Part shown: piece by piece, positions 50,390-60,500 of the stretch | Layout: each line of letters opens with the position of its first letter | Numbering within the stretch: position 1 is the stretch's first letter | Source: Paenibacillus radicis (ex Gao et al. 2016) | GTDB lineage: Bacteria > Bacillota > Bacilli > Paenibacillales > Paenibacillaceae | DNA length: 64,000 nt | NCBI RefSeq assembly: GCF_014641555.1 | Contig: NZ_BMHY01000003.1 | Location: 1 to 64,000 of the forward strand | Direction: 5' to 3' | Position numbers and translations under genes: made by a program | Notes under the pieces: model-generated | The model's input: the letters and a program-made list of their open reading frames with translations, nothing else | What the model was told of the DNA's origin: nothing | Databases searched by the model: none

Positions 50390-52170
50390 CCCACTGCCTC
50401 GCTCTCCGTCATAACCGGCAAAGATACCCGTATCGTCGTCCCTTGATCCAGTCCCCGATGAATGCTAATTCCATATTGATCTCCGTATAGCAGATGAATC
50501 CGCTCGTGAATGCTTCGCAAGCCAAACCCTCCGCTAGACTTCCCTTGCTCTCCGGCACTAGTACGAACAGTCATACCCGATGATGATGACTGATTGCCTT
50601 CGACAGCCTGCAAATAACCGGCGTCCATCCCTGGGCCGCGATCCGTAATCCATAGATCCAGCCGATCGCCGAATCGCTCGCCGCTGATGGAAATCTCGCA
50701 TTCTCCCGTCGTCTCATCGATACCGTACTTCATGCAGTTCTCAACGATTGGCTGCAGGATCATACTCGGCAAATACAGCCCCTGCAGTTCTTCGGCAATC
50801 TCAATCTCATAGTGCAACCGATGCTCAAACCGGAATTGCTGAATCGAAAAATAGTTATTCAGATGGGTCATCTCATCCCGGAGGGTGACGATTTCCTTGC
50901 GGCTGATCGTATTGCGAAGCATGTCGCCAAGCGCCTTGACCATTTTCGAGATGGCAGCTTGTCCATTCCGTCTAGCCAGCCAGTTAATCGAATCTAACGT
51001 ATTATATAAAAAATGCGGATTCAGCTTCGCCTTAAGCGTCTCGTATTGCGACTCTTTCAGATGAATCTGCTTCACATAATTTTCTTTAATCAGGTGATCG
51101 AGCCGGTCCGCCATCTTCGAAAAATTGATCGTAAGCAAACCGATTTCATCCGGCTTCTTCACCGGAACGGTGTGAATGGAGGAGAAATCCCCCTTTTCTA
51201 CTTTAGCCATCCGCAGCGTCAATTCCTCCAGCGAGCGGGTTATGCTTCTGGAGAAAATAAGGCCAAACCAGATGAGCACGGCGAAAATACATCCGTACAA
51301 GACGAGCAATATCCGCCTCATAAAGACCGCGGCTTCGAATAACGATTCATACGGAACAAGGTGGATAAACGTCCACCCCGTATAGGCAAGTGTTGAGTAG
51401 GTTGCTAAATATTTATGATTTTTCACGCTAAGCATGCTGTACGGCTCGGCACTCCCCTCTTCCTCCCCATGACGAAACCCTGCCGGCAGCTCGACAGCCA
51501 AAGCTTCACCCGTGTCGGAATAGACCGGCTTCTCTCCATCCTGGATAATGAGGGAGGTGTTGTAGCGCGTGCTCTTCTTATCCTTAAGGCTAACGATCTG
51601 GCTGGCTTCCACCCGGATAATAAGCGTGCCCAGCGGCTGCAAGTCCATATTCTGCACGGCGCGGATTTGCCGTACCGACAGAAACGTCATCGGCTCCTTG
51701 CCTCCGACCCAATAGCTGGCACCGGCTTTATCAGCGGCCAGCCGGATCATCTCCGAGTCATGCGCCGGCACCGGGGCATCAGCGAGCGAGCCCGCCAAAT
51801 ATTCATTGCCGCTCGTATCCACGATTACAATCGACTTAATCGAATAGTCGTGGAAAGGATAGGTGAGCAGCTTTTGCTTCAAGGCGCTGACCGCCGTCAA
51901 ATATTCCAGCGTCCCCTTTTCATGCTTGATCTGCTTCAGCCGTTCTTGAATATCCGGGTCGCTGACGAGGGTGAGCGTAAACTTGTCGATCTCATTGAGC
52001 TTCTCTTCCATCCGCTCCGAATACAAATAGAGCTTGTCGCTCGCTTCCTCATAGACAAGCCGTTCATACAACGTCTGCATTCTCTGAACATAGAGCAGTC
52101 CAACAAAGCTTATTGCAACGGCCCCGATAATGACGAACAGCACCAGCTTGTGCCTCAGCTTGAGTTTCAT
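50386..52170 (-). CDS. Sensor histidine kinase (YesM-like)
   Basis: A 594-residue membrane kinase. TM1 at about 10-28, an extracellular sensor of about 250 residues, TM2 near 285-305, HAMP (about 305-360), then a His_kinase domain with LKAKLNPHFLYNTLDSINWLAR, PMILQPIVENCMKYG (N box), DRGPGMDAG (G1) and GFGLRSIHERIHLLYG (G2). Signals to the overlapping response regulator gene. The likely input is an extracellular sugar or a solute-binding protein. Confidence 0.93.
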   Translation of the reverse strand: MKLKLRHKLVLFVIIGAVAISFVGLLYVQRMQTLYERLVYEEASDKLYLYSERMEEKLNEIDKFTLTLVSDPDIQERLKQIKHEKGTLEYLTAVSALKQKLLTYPFHDYSIKSIVIVDTSGNEYLAGSLADAPVPAHDSEMIRLAADKAGASYWVGGKEPMTFLSVRQIRAVQNMDLQPLGTLIIRVEASQIVSLKDKKSTRYNTSLIIQDGEKPVYSDTGEALAVELPAGFRHGEEEGSAEPYSMLSVKNHKYLATYSTLAYTGWTFIHLVPYESLFEAAVFMRRILLVLYGCIFAVLIWFGLIFSRSITRSLEELTLRMAKVEKGDFSSIHTVPVKKPDEIGLLTINFSKMADRLDHLIKENYVKQIHLKESQYETLKAKLNPHFLYNTLDSINWLARRNGQAAISKMVKALGDMLRNTISRKEIVTLRDEMTHLNNYFSIQQFRFEHRLHYEIEIAEELQGLYLPSMILQPIVENCMKYGIDETTGECEISISGERFGDRLDLWITDRGPGMDAGYLQAVEGNQSSSSGMTVRTSAGEQGKSSGGFGLRSIHERIHLLYGDQYGISIHRGLDQGTTIRVSLPVMTESEAVG

Positions 52171-52395
52171 GGCTCACCTTCCCGAATGATGGAGAAAAAG
52201 GCTTTCGCAGCAAGCCGCCGACATTGCCGCCCTTGCCGAAAAGCCCCAGCCTGATCCATTTTGCATTCCCTATTAATCCGATATGCTTTTAACATTAGCA
52301 TTCTAGCAAGCTTCACTAGACGTGTCAATTTGGTAAGAGAACCCACCTCGAATCCATCCGTCACTTATGAAGCAACCCGACGGGCTCCACGCTCG

Positions 52396-53319
52396 CTAGA
52401 CTTCATCCGAATAGATTTGCATCATTTTACCCAACGTCATCTTAAGCTCCTGACGCAAGCTCGCCGGCTCGATAATTTCCGCATCCTCGCCAAAGCTGAG
52501 CAGCACCCGAATGAGCCATTTGGTATTGTCGGCATCGCGAAGCTGCAGCTTGATCGTCATCGATCCGTCTTCGTGATACGTTCGTTCCTGGTTGTTGAAA
52601 TGATCCAGCGCCAAGGCGAGCGATCGTTTCGTAAAACGCAGCAAAACATCAACAGACTCGGCGCCTTCATTTCGTTGATAGGGATCACGCTCTACTGGCG
52701 GCAGCTCGACTCTGCGCTGGAAGTGCTCCGCCAGCACCTTCATATCCGAAATACGCGACAGCTTGAATTCTCTGAAATTGTTCCGTTCTCTGCAAAAGCC
52801 GTACAAGTACCAGGCTTGCCTTCTGAACTTCAGACTCGCCGGTTCCACGCTGCGCTTCGTCCGCTCGTTCTTCCAGCTGATATAGTCGAATTGAATGACC
52901 GTCCTTCTCGTAATAGCCTCTCTTAAGTCACGAAGCAGTTGGTTGTATAACGGGTGGCCGCCCATCTCCAGATTGAGCACCGGATTGGCGTTATCCCTTT
53001 GAATCGTTTGCAGCTTGCGCACCGTATCCATCGCCTGCTCGTCCTCAAAGACGGTCGATAATCCGCTTAGTACGGTAATAAGCGTTTCCGCATCATAGGC
53101 ATTCAGCAAGCTTTTGTCCATTTTATAGGAATCGATAATGCCGTAGCCGCCGTTCACACCCTGATAGGATACGACCGGAATGCCTGCCGCGCTTATCGCT
53201 TCAATATCCCGGTAAATCGTCCGCTGCGACACCTCATACTTGTCCGCTAGTGCGGATGCCGATATGACTTCATTGTTCAGCAGCATGTAAATCATCGAAA
53301 TGAGACGCTCCAGCTTCAC
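52396..53319 (-). CDS. YafY-type regulator with HTH and WYL domain
   Basis: A 307-residue cytosolic regulator: N-terminal HTH_11 (SALADKYEVSQRTIYRDIEAISAAGIPVVSYQGVNGGYGI), a helical middle, WYL-domain core (VEPASLKFRRQAWYLYGFCRERNNFREFKLSRI), and a C-terminal WCX-type extension. WYL domains bind nucleotides or other small ligands. GTG start with GGAGG 13 bases upstream, no better start in frame. Divergent from the metallo-hydrolase gene, with an inverted repeat just after its own -10 box. Confidence 0.88.
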   Translation of the reverse strand: MKLERLISMIYMLLNNEVISASALADKYEVSQRTIYRDIEAISAAGIPVVSYQGVNGGYGIIDSYKMDKSLLNAYDAETLITVLSGLSTVFEDEQAMDTVRKLQTIQRDNANPVLNLEMGGHPLYNQLLRDLREAITRRTVIQFDYISWKNERTKRSVEPASLKFRRQAWYLYGFCRERNNFREFKLSRISDMKVLAEHFQRRVELPPVERDPYQRNEGAESVDVLLRFTKRSLALALDHFNNQERTYHEDGSMTIKLQLRDADNTKWLIRVLLSFGEDAEIIEPASLRQELKMTLGKMMQIYSDEV

Positions 53320-53346
53320 TCGTGTACTTCATCCTCCGCAATTGGC

Positions 53347-53369
53347 CCTCAATAGGCCTAATATTGAGG
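53347..53369. promoter_or_regulatory. Inverted repeat downstream of the WYL-regulator promoter
   Basis: CCTCAATA-N7-TATTGAGG (8-bp perfect arms). On the minus strand TATAAT (about 53372-53377) lies just upstream, so the repeat would cover the start of transcription. Good candidate for autoregulation. Confidence 0.6.
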
Positions 53370-53427
53370 TTATTATACCATTTTATTGCTGCAAACCGGG
53401 GAGAAAGAATCCGCTGTCCATTCATGC

Positions 53428-53433
53428 TATAAT
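53428..53433 (+). promoter_or_regulatory. -10 box of the metallo-hydrolase promoter
   Basis: TATAAT with no clear -35. It falls on the only upstream ATG (53432) of the long frame, which argues that translation starts later, at GTG 53465. Confidence 0.5.
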
Positions 53434-53464
53434 GACAACAAAAAATAGAATTGAGGCTGACTTC

Positions 53465-54550
53465 GTGATTGTTTTCATTTCCCTGCTCATCTTGGTATTG
53501 ATGGCGGCCGTCTTGATAATCTCCTTGTACCCTCCGCTTGGCAAAAGGCCCTCATCTCTGCTGCGCAGTCAGTATCAAAGCTATCCAAATTATAACGGCG
53601 GCAAATTTCACAATGAGATTCCGACTTCCAAAAGCATGAAGCCTTCCGAGATGGCGAAAGTGATGGCGGACATGGCAAAGGGCGATCCGTTGCGGAAGCC
53701 GAGCAGTCCCCTTGAAACGGTGCCGTTCCGTCCGGAGAAGACAGGCGAAGCCCGCGTCGTATGGCTCGGCCATTCGGCAGTCTGGGTTGAGCTTGCAGGC
53801 AAGACGCTGCTGCTTGATCCGATGTTTGGCCGATCCCCGTCGCCCTTCCCGATATTCGGCAACGGCCGCTACAGCCGTAACTTGCCGTTCGATATAAGCC
53901 AAATGGGCATAATCGATGCTGTCATCCTATCGCATGACCATTATGACCATCTCGATTACGGAACGATCCGCAAGCTAAAGGACCGGGTCCGGCGGTTTAT
54001 TGTACCGGCGGGCGTGAGCATCCATTTGGAAGCATGGGGCGTGAAGAAAGCAGCAATTGAAGAATATGGCTGGGGAGAGACAACCGAATTTGAAGGCTTG
54101 AAGCTCGTATGCGCACCAGCAAGACATTTCTCCGGGCGCAACGTCATCGGCGAAAATTCCTCCCTATGGTGTTCATGGATCATCGAAGGCGGCGGAGAGA
54201 AGCTGTTCTTCAGCGGTGACAGCGGCTACGGCCCGCATTTCCGTGAAATCGGGGGAAAATACGGTCCGTTCGACCTGACGCTCATCGAATGCGGCCAATA
54301 TGACGATCGCTGGCGCGACATTCATATGCTGCCTGAGCAATCGGTGCAGGCCCATCTCGACGTTCGCGGAAAACGGATGGTACCGATTCATTGGGGCGCC
54401 TTCACGCTCGCCGTCCATGACTGGCATGACCCGATTAACCGGGTCGTCCGGGCGGCTGAACAGCGGGGCGTAGAACTCGCTACCCCGCGAATCGGAGAAC
54501 CGGTCGCCTTCCGCTCCGAACGTCTTCCCTCCTCTGTCTGGTGGAAATAA
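53465..54550 (+). CDS. Membrane-anchored metallo-beta-lactamase-fold hydrolase (UlaG/NAPE-PLD-like)
   Basis: A 361-residue protein. One N-terminal membrane helix (about 3-22), then an MBL-fold domain: VVWLGHSAVWVELAGKTLLLDPMFG, the metal motif HDHYDHLD (157-164), GVSIHLEAWGV, FSGDSGYGPHF (bridging Asp) and MVPIHWGAFTLAVHDW (last metal His). The layout fits UlaG-like and NAPE-PLD-like phosphodiesterases/lactonases. GTG at 53465 is supported by GAGG 8 bases upstream and by a TATAAT lying on the only earlier ATG. Substrate unknown. Confidence 0.85.
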   Translation: MIVFISLLILVLMAAVLIISLYPPLGKRPSSLLRSQYQSYPNYNGGKFHNEIPTSKSMKPSEMAKVMADMAKGDPLRKPSSPLETVPFRPEKTGEARVVWLGHSAVWVELAGKTLLLDPMFGRSPSPFPIFGNGRYSRNLPFDISQMGIIDAVILSHDHYDHLDYGTIRKLKDRVRRFIVPAGVSIHLEAWGVKKAAIEEYGWGETTEFEGLKLVCAPARHFSGRNVIGENSSLWCSWIIEGGGEKLFFSGDSGYGPHFREIGGKYGPFDLTLIECGQYDDRWRDIHMLPEQSVQAHLDVRGKRMVPIHWGAFTLAVHDWHDPINRVVRAAEQRGVELATPRIGEPVAFRSERLPSSVWWK

Positions 54551-54647
54551 AAGCTTCGTCAGACCCTGAAGAAGGGGCAAAAAGCGGATGCAGCCATGAT
54601 GGCGGGATATTAAACCAAGAAGCGGCCTCTCGCAGGCCTGCGTAAAT

Positions 54648-54692
54648 AAAAAGCATCGATTCCTGGGGATTGCCCCGGAACCGATGCTTTTT
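54648..54692. terminator. Bidirectional terminator between the MBL hydrolase and GH38 genes
   Basis: AAGCATCG pairs with CGATGCTT, with inner TTCC/GGAA and GGGG/CCCC, and A/T tracts on both sides. Confidence 0.88.
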
Positions 54693-54717
54693 TACACTTT
54701 TACAGTTATAAATGGCA

Positions 54718-57471
54718 TTAATGTTTAACGGCAATCGTCACAATCTCGCAAGGCCCGACCGGCAATTGCACATAAGATTGAGCTCCGCCTTCTGCTTGAA
54801 CAGAAAGGCTTTCGCCCGCCTGCTCCAGCACATCGCTCTTATAAGCTTCTTCAAGCGTTGCATAAGCCGCGCCCGACAGCTTCAGCTCAGCAGCAGAAGC
54901 ATTCATGTTGAACCATCTCGCCATGTAATCGCCGGATTGCTCGCTTACCTTCAACGAGGTGAACGCCATGCTGCTTCCTTCCCACTGGAACAAAGCGCCT
55001 GCCGGAGCAAGCTTGCCTGAGTGAACGCCCGTCTGGCTAACCGTCCAAGGTGCTTGGAACTGATAAGCCCCCGCGTATGCGCCCGAAGCGGCACCGTCTC
55101 CGTTATGCGGCAAAATGATCAAGCTGAATTGCTGCTCACCCAGACATTGCGCTTCCGGCGTCGGGAATACGCCCCAGTCGCCAAGCTCGGCAACTGCACG
55201 AAGCAGCGTAACCGCGATGGACTGGCGTCCGTCGCGCAGCACCTCATACTCATTCAAGCCGAGGTTCGCTACCGTCAGACCGGCTTGTCCGTGACTTACG
55301 TCAACGAATGCCTGCTGATGCTGAGCGTTGCTTGGATTGCTCCACTCCGGCGCCGGCTCGTTGTCGCGGCGTACAACCTCGAAGATCGAATCCGCATGAT
55401 GATAAGCCGCGGCAAGATCCGTCGGGAACAATACGCGAACCCGGTGATCCTTCGCCTGGTTGTTGAAGGAAGACTTCCACTCCAGTCCCTTGCCCTCGCG
55501 GCTTAGTGCGATTTCAGTACGGATAACAAGCGGAACCATTGTCTCCGTACGCTGAGATTTGCGGTCCGGGAAATAGACCGCTTCTTGTTTCTCCACCTCG
55601 AAATATGGCTCCGCCGAAGCAGGAATCGCCCATTCATGAATGATTTCGAAGGAAGCACGGTATGGCGTATCTTCAACTAGACGAATGCGGGCTGGCAGTC
55701 CCTTCGTCGTCAGTGCCTGCTCGCCATTCGGCTGCTTGTACATATATTCGTTGCCGATATCGCCAGTGTTCTCGTATACGCCAAGATCGGAGTAGATTTG
55801 GCCGTTGCGCTTGTCAGTCAATTGGAACGAGCCGTCGTTGCTGATGTCAACGCGGAGCCATTCATTCTCCAGCGCATTCGGGCCAGCTGCCAATGATGCC
55901 GAAGCTTGCTCTGCTGCTGTTGCAGCAGCTTTACGTACATAGCCATAAGCAGCCAGACCAAGCGCTGCAACATCCTTCGCTTCGAACGTAAGCCGTACTC
56001 TGCGAGCCATGTAAGGCTGACGGAACTTGTCGTCTGGCAGCTCATAGCCGAAGTGGAGTCCCAAATCGGCCATAGTGTGAGCAACTGCACTGCCGTTATG
56101 GTCAACAAGTTCCCGGCCCGTCACATCAACGGCGTACATCATTTGATTCATCGTGTCTAGCGAGTGGCCGTCGCGGAAGTAGATACGCTCGATATCAAGC
56201 TCAATACTCACGACACCGCTGCGGTTCCAGCCCGTCGTATTGTAGACGACGAATGGAATTGCAGCCTCGCCGTATTGCTCGAATACCGAAGTGTCGACAG
56301 CATCGGCGACGATTTGCTTGCTCTCGTCGATGATCGCTTCCGCCACATGGCGGCTCTTATCGAATCGGGTCACCATCTCACGGTGAACCTCATCGACGCT
56401 GCAGCCGCAAATGCTGTCATGCGGATGGTTCTGCATCAGCGTCTTCCACGCATAAGTAAACAAATGATGCGGATATTCATGGCCCAGCGAGTAAGCGAAT
56501 GCGGCGAGCGGCTCTGCCACACGCTCCAGCATCGCTTGTCCCAGCTGATTCATTTGCTTCAAGTACACACGTGCGGATGCCGTATTTACAAGCGTGGACC
56601 AGCCGTCCGTACGCTGACTGCGAAGCTCGCCCTTCACGACGGACAGCTCGCGTGTCATCGATTCGTTCACGGAAGCCAAGTAGTCCTCGAAGTTGGAATG
56701 AACAAACTCCGTATCCGGGTAAAGCTTCCTAGCCATCTCCAGCGCCTCAGGCAAGTCCCGTTGAATGGGCTGATGATCGCAGCCGTTCATGAACAGCAAT
56801 TGTCCGGTAGCGGCATATTTCTCCGCATCCGCAAGCTTACGCTCCCAATACTCCTTGGCGCTTGCTTCGTCTGCCGGCACTTCGTTGCCGTTGGAATACC
56901 AGTTGGCGAACAGGATGCCAAGTACACGGGAGCCGTCCGGACCTTCCCAGATCAGTTCCGAGAACGAGGATTCGTATTCGGAATCTGCTACCGTATTGTT
57001 GAAGCCGGTCGGCTTCACGCCTCGGCCGAACACGGCGTTGTCGATACCCGCTTGGCGCATCATTTGCGGCGCTTGGCCAATATTGCCGAACGTATCCGGG
57101 AAATAGCCCACTTTTGCTATAGTGCCGTAGCGGCTTGCATCCTGATGTCCAATCTGCAGGTTGCGAATATTCGCTTCGCTGCTCGTCAGGAACGCATCCT
57201 GCAGGATGTACCAGGGTCCGATTACGATTCGGCCTTCTTTAATATACCGTTCCAGCCGTTCCCGGTTATCCGGGCGAACCTGCAAGTAATCTTCCAGAAT
57301 GATCGTTTGTCCGTCCAAATAAAAGCTTTTGAAATCCGGATCCGTCTCCAGTGTATGAAGCAGCGTATCCACTAATTTGACGAGCAGCACATGATGCTTC
57401 TCATATGGCAAATACCATTCCCGGTCCCAGTGGGTATGCGAGATGATATGGGCAGTCCGTTTGTAGGTCAT
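54718..57471 (-). CDS. Alpha-mannosidase, GH38
   Basis: A 917-residue cytosolic glycosidase removing alpha-mannosyl residues. Zinc motif HTHWDREWY at 12-20, nucleophile D126 in GYFPDTFGNIGQAPQ, HPHDSICGCSVDEVHREM and a long C-terminal beta region with QEAVYFPDRKSQRTETMVPLVIRT. Length suits MngB-type enzymes. No signal peptide. Last gene of a permease-permease-GH125-clan A-GH38 operon, so it acts on imported mannosides. AAAGGGG precedes the ATG. Confidence 0.93.
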   Translation of the reverse strand: MTYKRTAHIISHTHWDREWYLPYEKHHVLLVKLVDTLLHTLETDPDFKSFYLDGQTIILEDYLQVRPDNRERLERYIKEGRIVIGPWYILQDAFLTSSEANIRNLQIGHQDASRYGTIAKVGYFPDTFGNIGQAPQMMRQAGIDNAVFGRGVKPTGFNNTVADSEYESSFSELIWEGPDGSRVLGILFANWYSNGNEVPADEASAKEYWERKLADAEKYAATGQLLFMNGCDHQPIQRDLPEALEMARKLYPDTEFVHSNFEDYLASVNESMTRELSVVKGELRSQRTDGWSTLVNTASARVYLKQMNQLGQAMLERVAEPLAAFAYSLGHEYPHHLFTYAWKTLMQNHPHDSICGCSVDEVHREMVTRFDKSRHVAEAIIDESKQIVADAVDTSVFEQYGEAAIPFVVYNTTGWNRSGVVSIELDIERIYFRDGHSLDTMNQMMYAVDVTGRELVDHNGSAVAHTMADLGLHFGYELPDDKFRQPYMARRVRLTFEAKDVAALGLAAYGYVRKAAATAAEQASASLAAGPNALENEWLRVDISNDGSFQLTDKRNGQIYSDLGVYENTGDIGNEYMYKQPNGEQALTTKGLPARIRLVEDTPYRASFEIIHEWAIPASAEPYFEVEKQEAVYFPDRKSQRTETMVPLVIRTEIALSREGKGLEWKSSFNNQAKDHRVRVLFPTDLAAAYHHADSIFEVVRRDNEPAPEWSNPSNAQHQQAFVDVSHGQAGLTVANLGLNEYEVLRDGRQSIAVTLLRAVAELGDWGVFPTPEAQCLGEQQFSLIILPHNGDGAASGAYAGAYQFQAPWTVSQTGVHSGKLAPAGALFQWEGSSMAFTSLKVSEQSGDYMARWFNMNASAAELKLSGAAYATLEEAYKSDVLEQAGESLSVQAEGGAQSYVQLPVGPCEIVTIAVKH

Positions 57472-57502
57472 CGTTCAAACCCCTTTCTATGCTGATTAAT
57501 CC

Positions 57503-60500
57503 TTAGTTGCTTGGCGAGGTCACCGTAATGCTGGACTCGCGGGGCCGATAGACAGAAAGCAGCTTGCCTTGCTTGTCCACTGCAAACAAGACCGATCTTT
57601 CTTTCGGAAGCTCAAAAGCATATCCAGCTCCAGAAGCCGGATCCTTCACTTCAATGTCCGCATTGCGGCCAAACTCCGATACGAAGATGAACAGCGCGCC
57701 ATCCCGGAACTGGAGCTTGCGCCCGTATACGCCCGGCAGTTCGCCGCCCTTCACCCACTCCAGCTCCTGCGTACAACCTGAGGAGGCCAACGCATACTTA
57801 TACAGCGCTGTGAGCGTCTCGGTGCGATCGTTCAGCTCTACCGGCAGCGGACACCAAACGATGCGTCCTTTGCCAAGCGGCAGCTCTCTCAAATCATCTG
57901 CATCTGTATCGGTCTCGCCTTTGCGGGATTCCTTCCATACTTGCGCAATCCGGCGGCTGCCGTAAGAAACGGGCCATACCCGGTCGCCAATACGAAGCTG
58001 TTCCTCGCGTACGACGTTCTTAAGTTCTCTTTCTCCAAACAGCTCCGTATGACGGTCAACCGGCCGCCAATACGCGTCCAGACTCGTTGGTCCCGTTAAC
58101 AGCAGCGTCGCTCCCGACCGCTCGATGCAGCCGAGCAGCTGCTCGAACTGTGCGTCATCCAGGTTATGGGCACTTGGCAAAATGACCAGCTTGGCAGGAT
58201 TCGCTTCCAGCTCGTGCAAGTGGTATTCCGATACGCCGCGGAACGGCTTATTCAGTTCATAAGCAAGCACACGGGTCGCTGTCGTCGTTGCGTCAAAGGC
58301 CAGCTTGCGGTTGGAGAAATCATTGGAGTACGGGAATATGACTACCGTATCCTCCAGCTCCCTGCCGGCAAATAAATCACGGATTTCCGCCATAAACCGG
58401 CCGAAATCATAGGATACATCCGCCTCCGGCTTCTCCGTGCCGTCTGCGCGAACCGCTCCGATATGGGATTCATTAGCGTTGTCCATATAGAAGTTGGTGT
58501 TCCAGATCCATTGCACAGCGCCTGCACCGCCGGTCGAGAAGGCATACGCATATTTGCGCTCCAGCATGTTCCGCAGCTCAGCTTCGGAACGCTTCGCCCG
58601 GCCTTCCGGCGTCTCAACGTACATAATACCGGTTTCCTGCACGAGGTTCGGCTTGTCCGCCGTCTTGGCAAAGATGCCGTCCCAGACGAGATAATCATTC
58701 AGCCACCAGGAATGAACGGTCGTGTAATCCACCGCCTCGCCATAGAAGAACGGCGAAGGCCGCTGCGCGCCAAGCGCCTCGTCCTGACCAACCGTAACCA
58801 TATGATCCGGACATTCCTCTTTGATGACATCGTATAATTGTTTAGCCCAGCGGTTGTGCATATCCATGGAGAACAGGACATAATCCAGCCAGCGTGTCCC
58901 TTTCTTGCCCTGGTGCATATCTTGCACGTCGAAGTTGATTTCTTCCGGCTCCGGCGGTACAGCTGATTCGAAATCCGGCAATTGCTCCGGCGTCATGTTC
59001 CATACTTTCTGAAGCCTTGCGATAGAGCCGTGCCGCTCCTTCAGCCATGCCGCATAGGCAGCCTGCTCGAACGAATCACGCGCCGATCTTGGCCCATCCG
59101 AGAAAATCCTTGGCGGATCGAACATCGAAGGCTCGTTGATCAAATCCCAATCGACATGCTTCGATTGGCTGTGACGGGAGACAATCGCCCGGATGAACCG
59201 TTTCTGGGCTTCCACGCTCCGCGGGTCCAGATACGGATTTTTTCCTTCCCAGGTTTCCGGAGTAAAGGAGAAGAACGTAAAGGTTACCTGCAGATCATGG
59301 CGTTTCGCCGTTAAGAGGAACGCATCGATTGCGCGAAGTGCCTCCTCCGAAGCATGACCGTCTACCTGCATCACATTTCGGTAGGCAGTCCATATGCCGG
59401 TACGAATCCAGTTGATGCCAGCCTTGCGCATTTGCGCCATATCACGTTCCCAGACTGACGCATTCGGCAGGAACAGAAACTTCCTTGCCACATCCGAAGT
59501 CATATAGGTCATGCCAACGACCGGCATCGGACGTCCGTCCTTGATGAAATAATCGCGTTCGCAAGTTACAGGGCTGCCTGCGGCCAACAGCTCGCGATCC
59601 ATGCCCCAGAAGCCTTGACGAAGGACGCGTCGTTCACCCGTCGACGACTCCGCAATGCATTCTACGCTGTAATAGCCGCTCACAAGCGATAGCGTAACCG
59701 GCAAGCGCAGAATAAGCTGCCTGCTCGTCGCTTCCTCTTGCAGACGGCTCGACCAACGCTGCTCCGAATGGTTCTCATGCTCGACAGAGATGATGAAGCT
59801 CCAGCTTGCAGGAGCTTCATCAACGCTGGAATGTTGGCTAAGCTGCTGCATTTGCAGCGTCAGCATCGCCTGTTCACCCGGCTCGTAAGAAGCATAATTA
59901 GGCTTCACCCAAAGCTCCGTTACGCCTGCGCTGCAATACGCCGACCAGCGAAGCAGCTCTTGAACGCCTCCGCCTTGCCAGAATGCTTCGGTCAAGGGCA
60001 GGTTAACGAACAGCCAGCGTGCTCCCGCGAAAGCGCCCTTCGTGTTCTCCCACAGCAGAACAGGAGCGGCAACTTCTCTTCCTTCAGATGAAATACCTTT
60101 TAACAGCGGGTACAAATGAGCATCCATCGGACCTGCCGACCCCATTTGATGCGGCAAATCGCTGCTTTTGGATACATGAGGCACCAGATTCCACGTAGGC
60201 GACACTTCAAACAGCGATTCCTTGCCTGCCAGCAGCGGAATATCCGCCATGGCCGACAGCGTGCGGATTGGCGCAGCATCTACCGGCAAAGCTTCGTGAA
60301 TTTGCAGCTCACGGTGGTAAGCCGTCTGCGCAGGTTCCGCCTCCCATACCCCAGCATCATTGCGCGATACCGGAATTTGAAACGGTGCTCCGCCAACGCT
60401 GATCAAGCCGCCGCCGCGACGTAAGTAAGCGATGATCTCGCTCCAGGCTTCCTTCGGAAAGTAAGGCGCATGCAGATTGACAAAGCTGCCGCCACCCGCA

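Noticed and set aside
53300..53464. N-terminal extension of the metallo-hydrolase
   Set aside because: The only ATG lies on the TATAAT box and the rest overlaps the divergent WYL start; GTG 53465 has the ribosome binding site.
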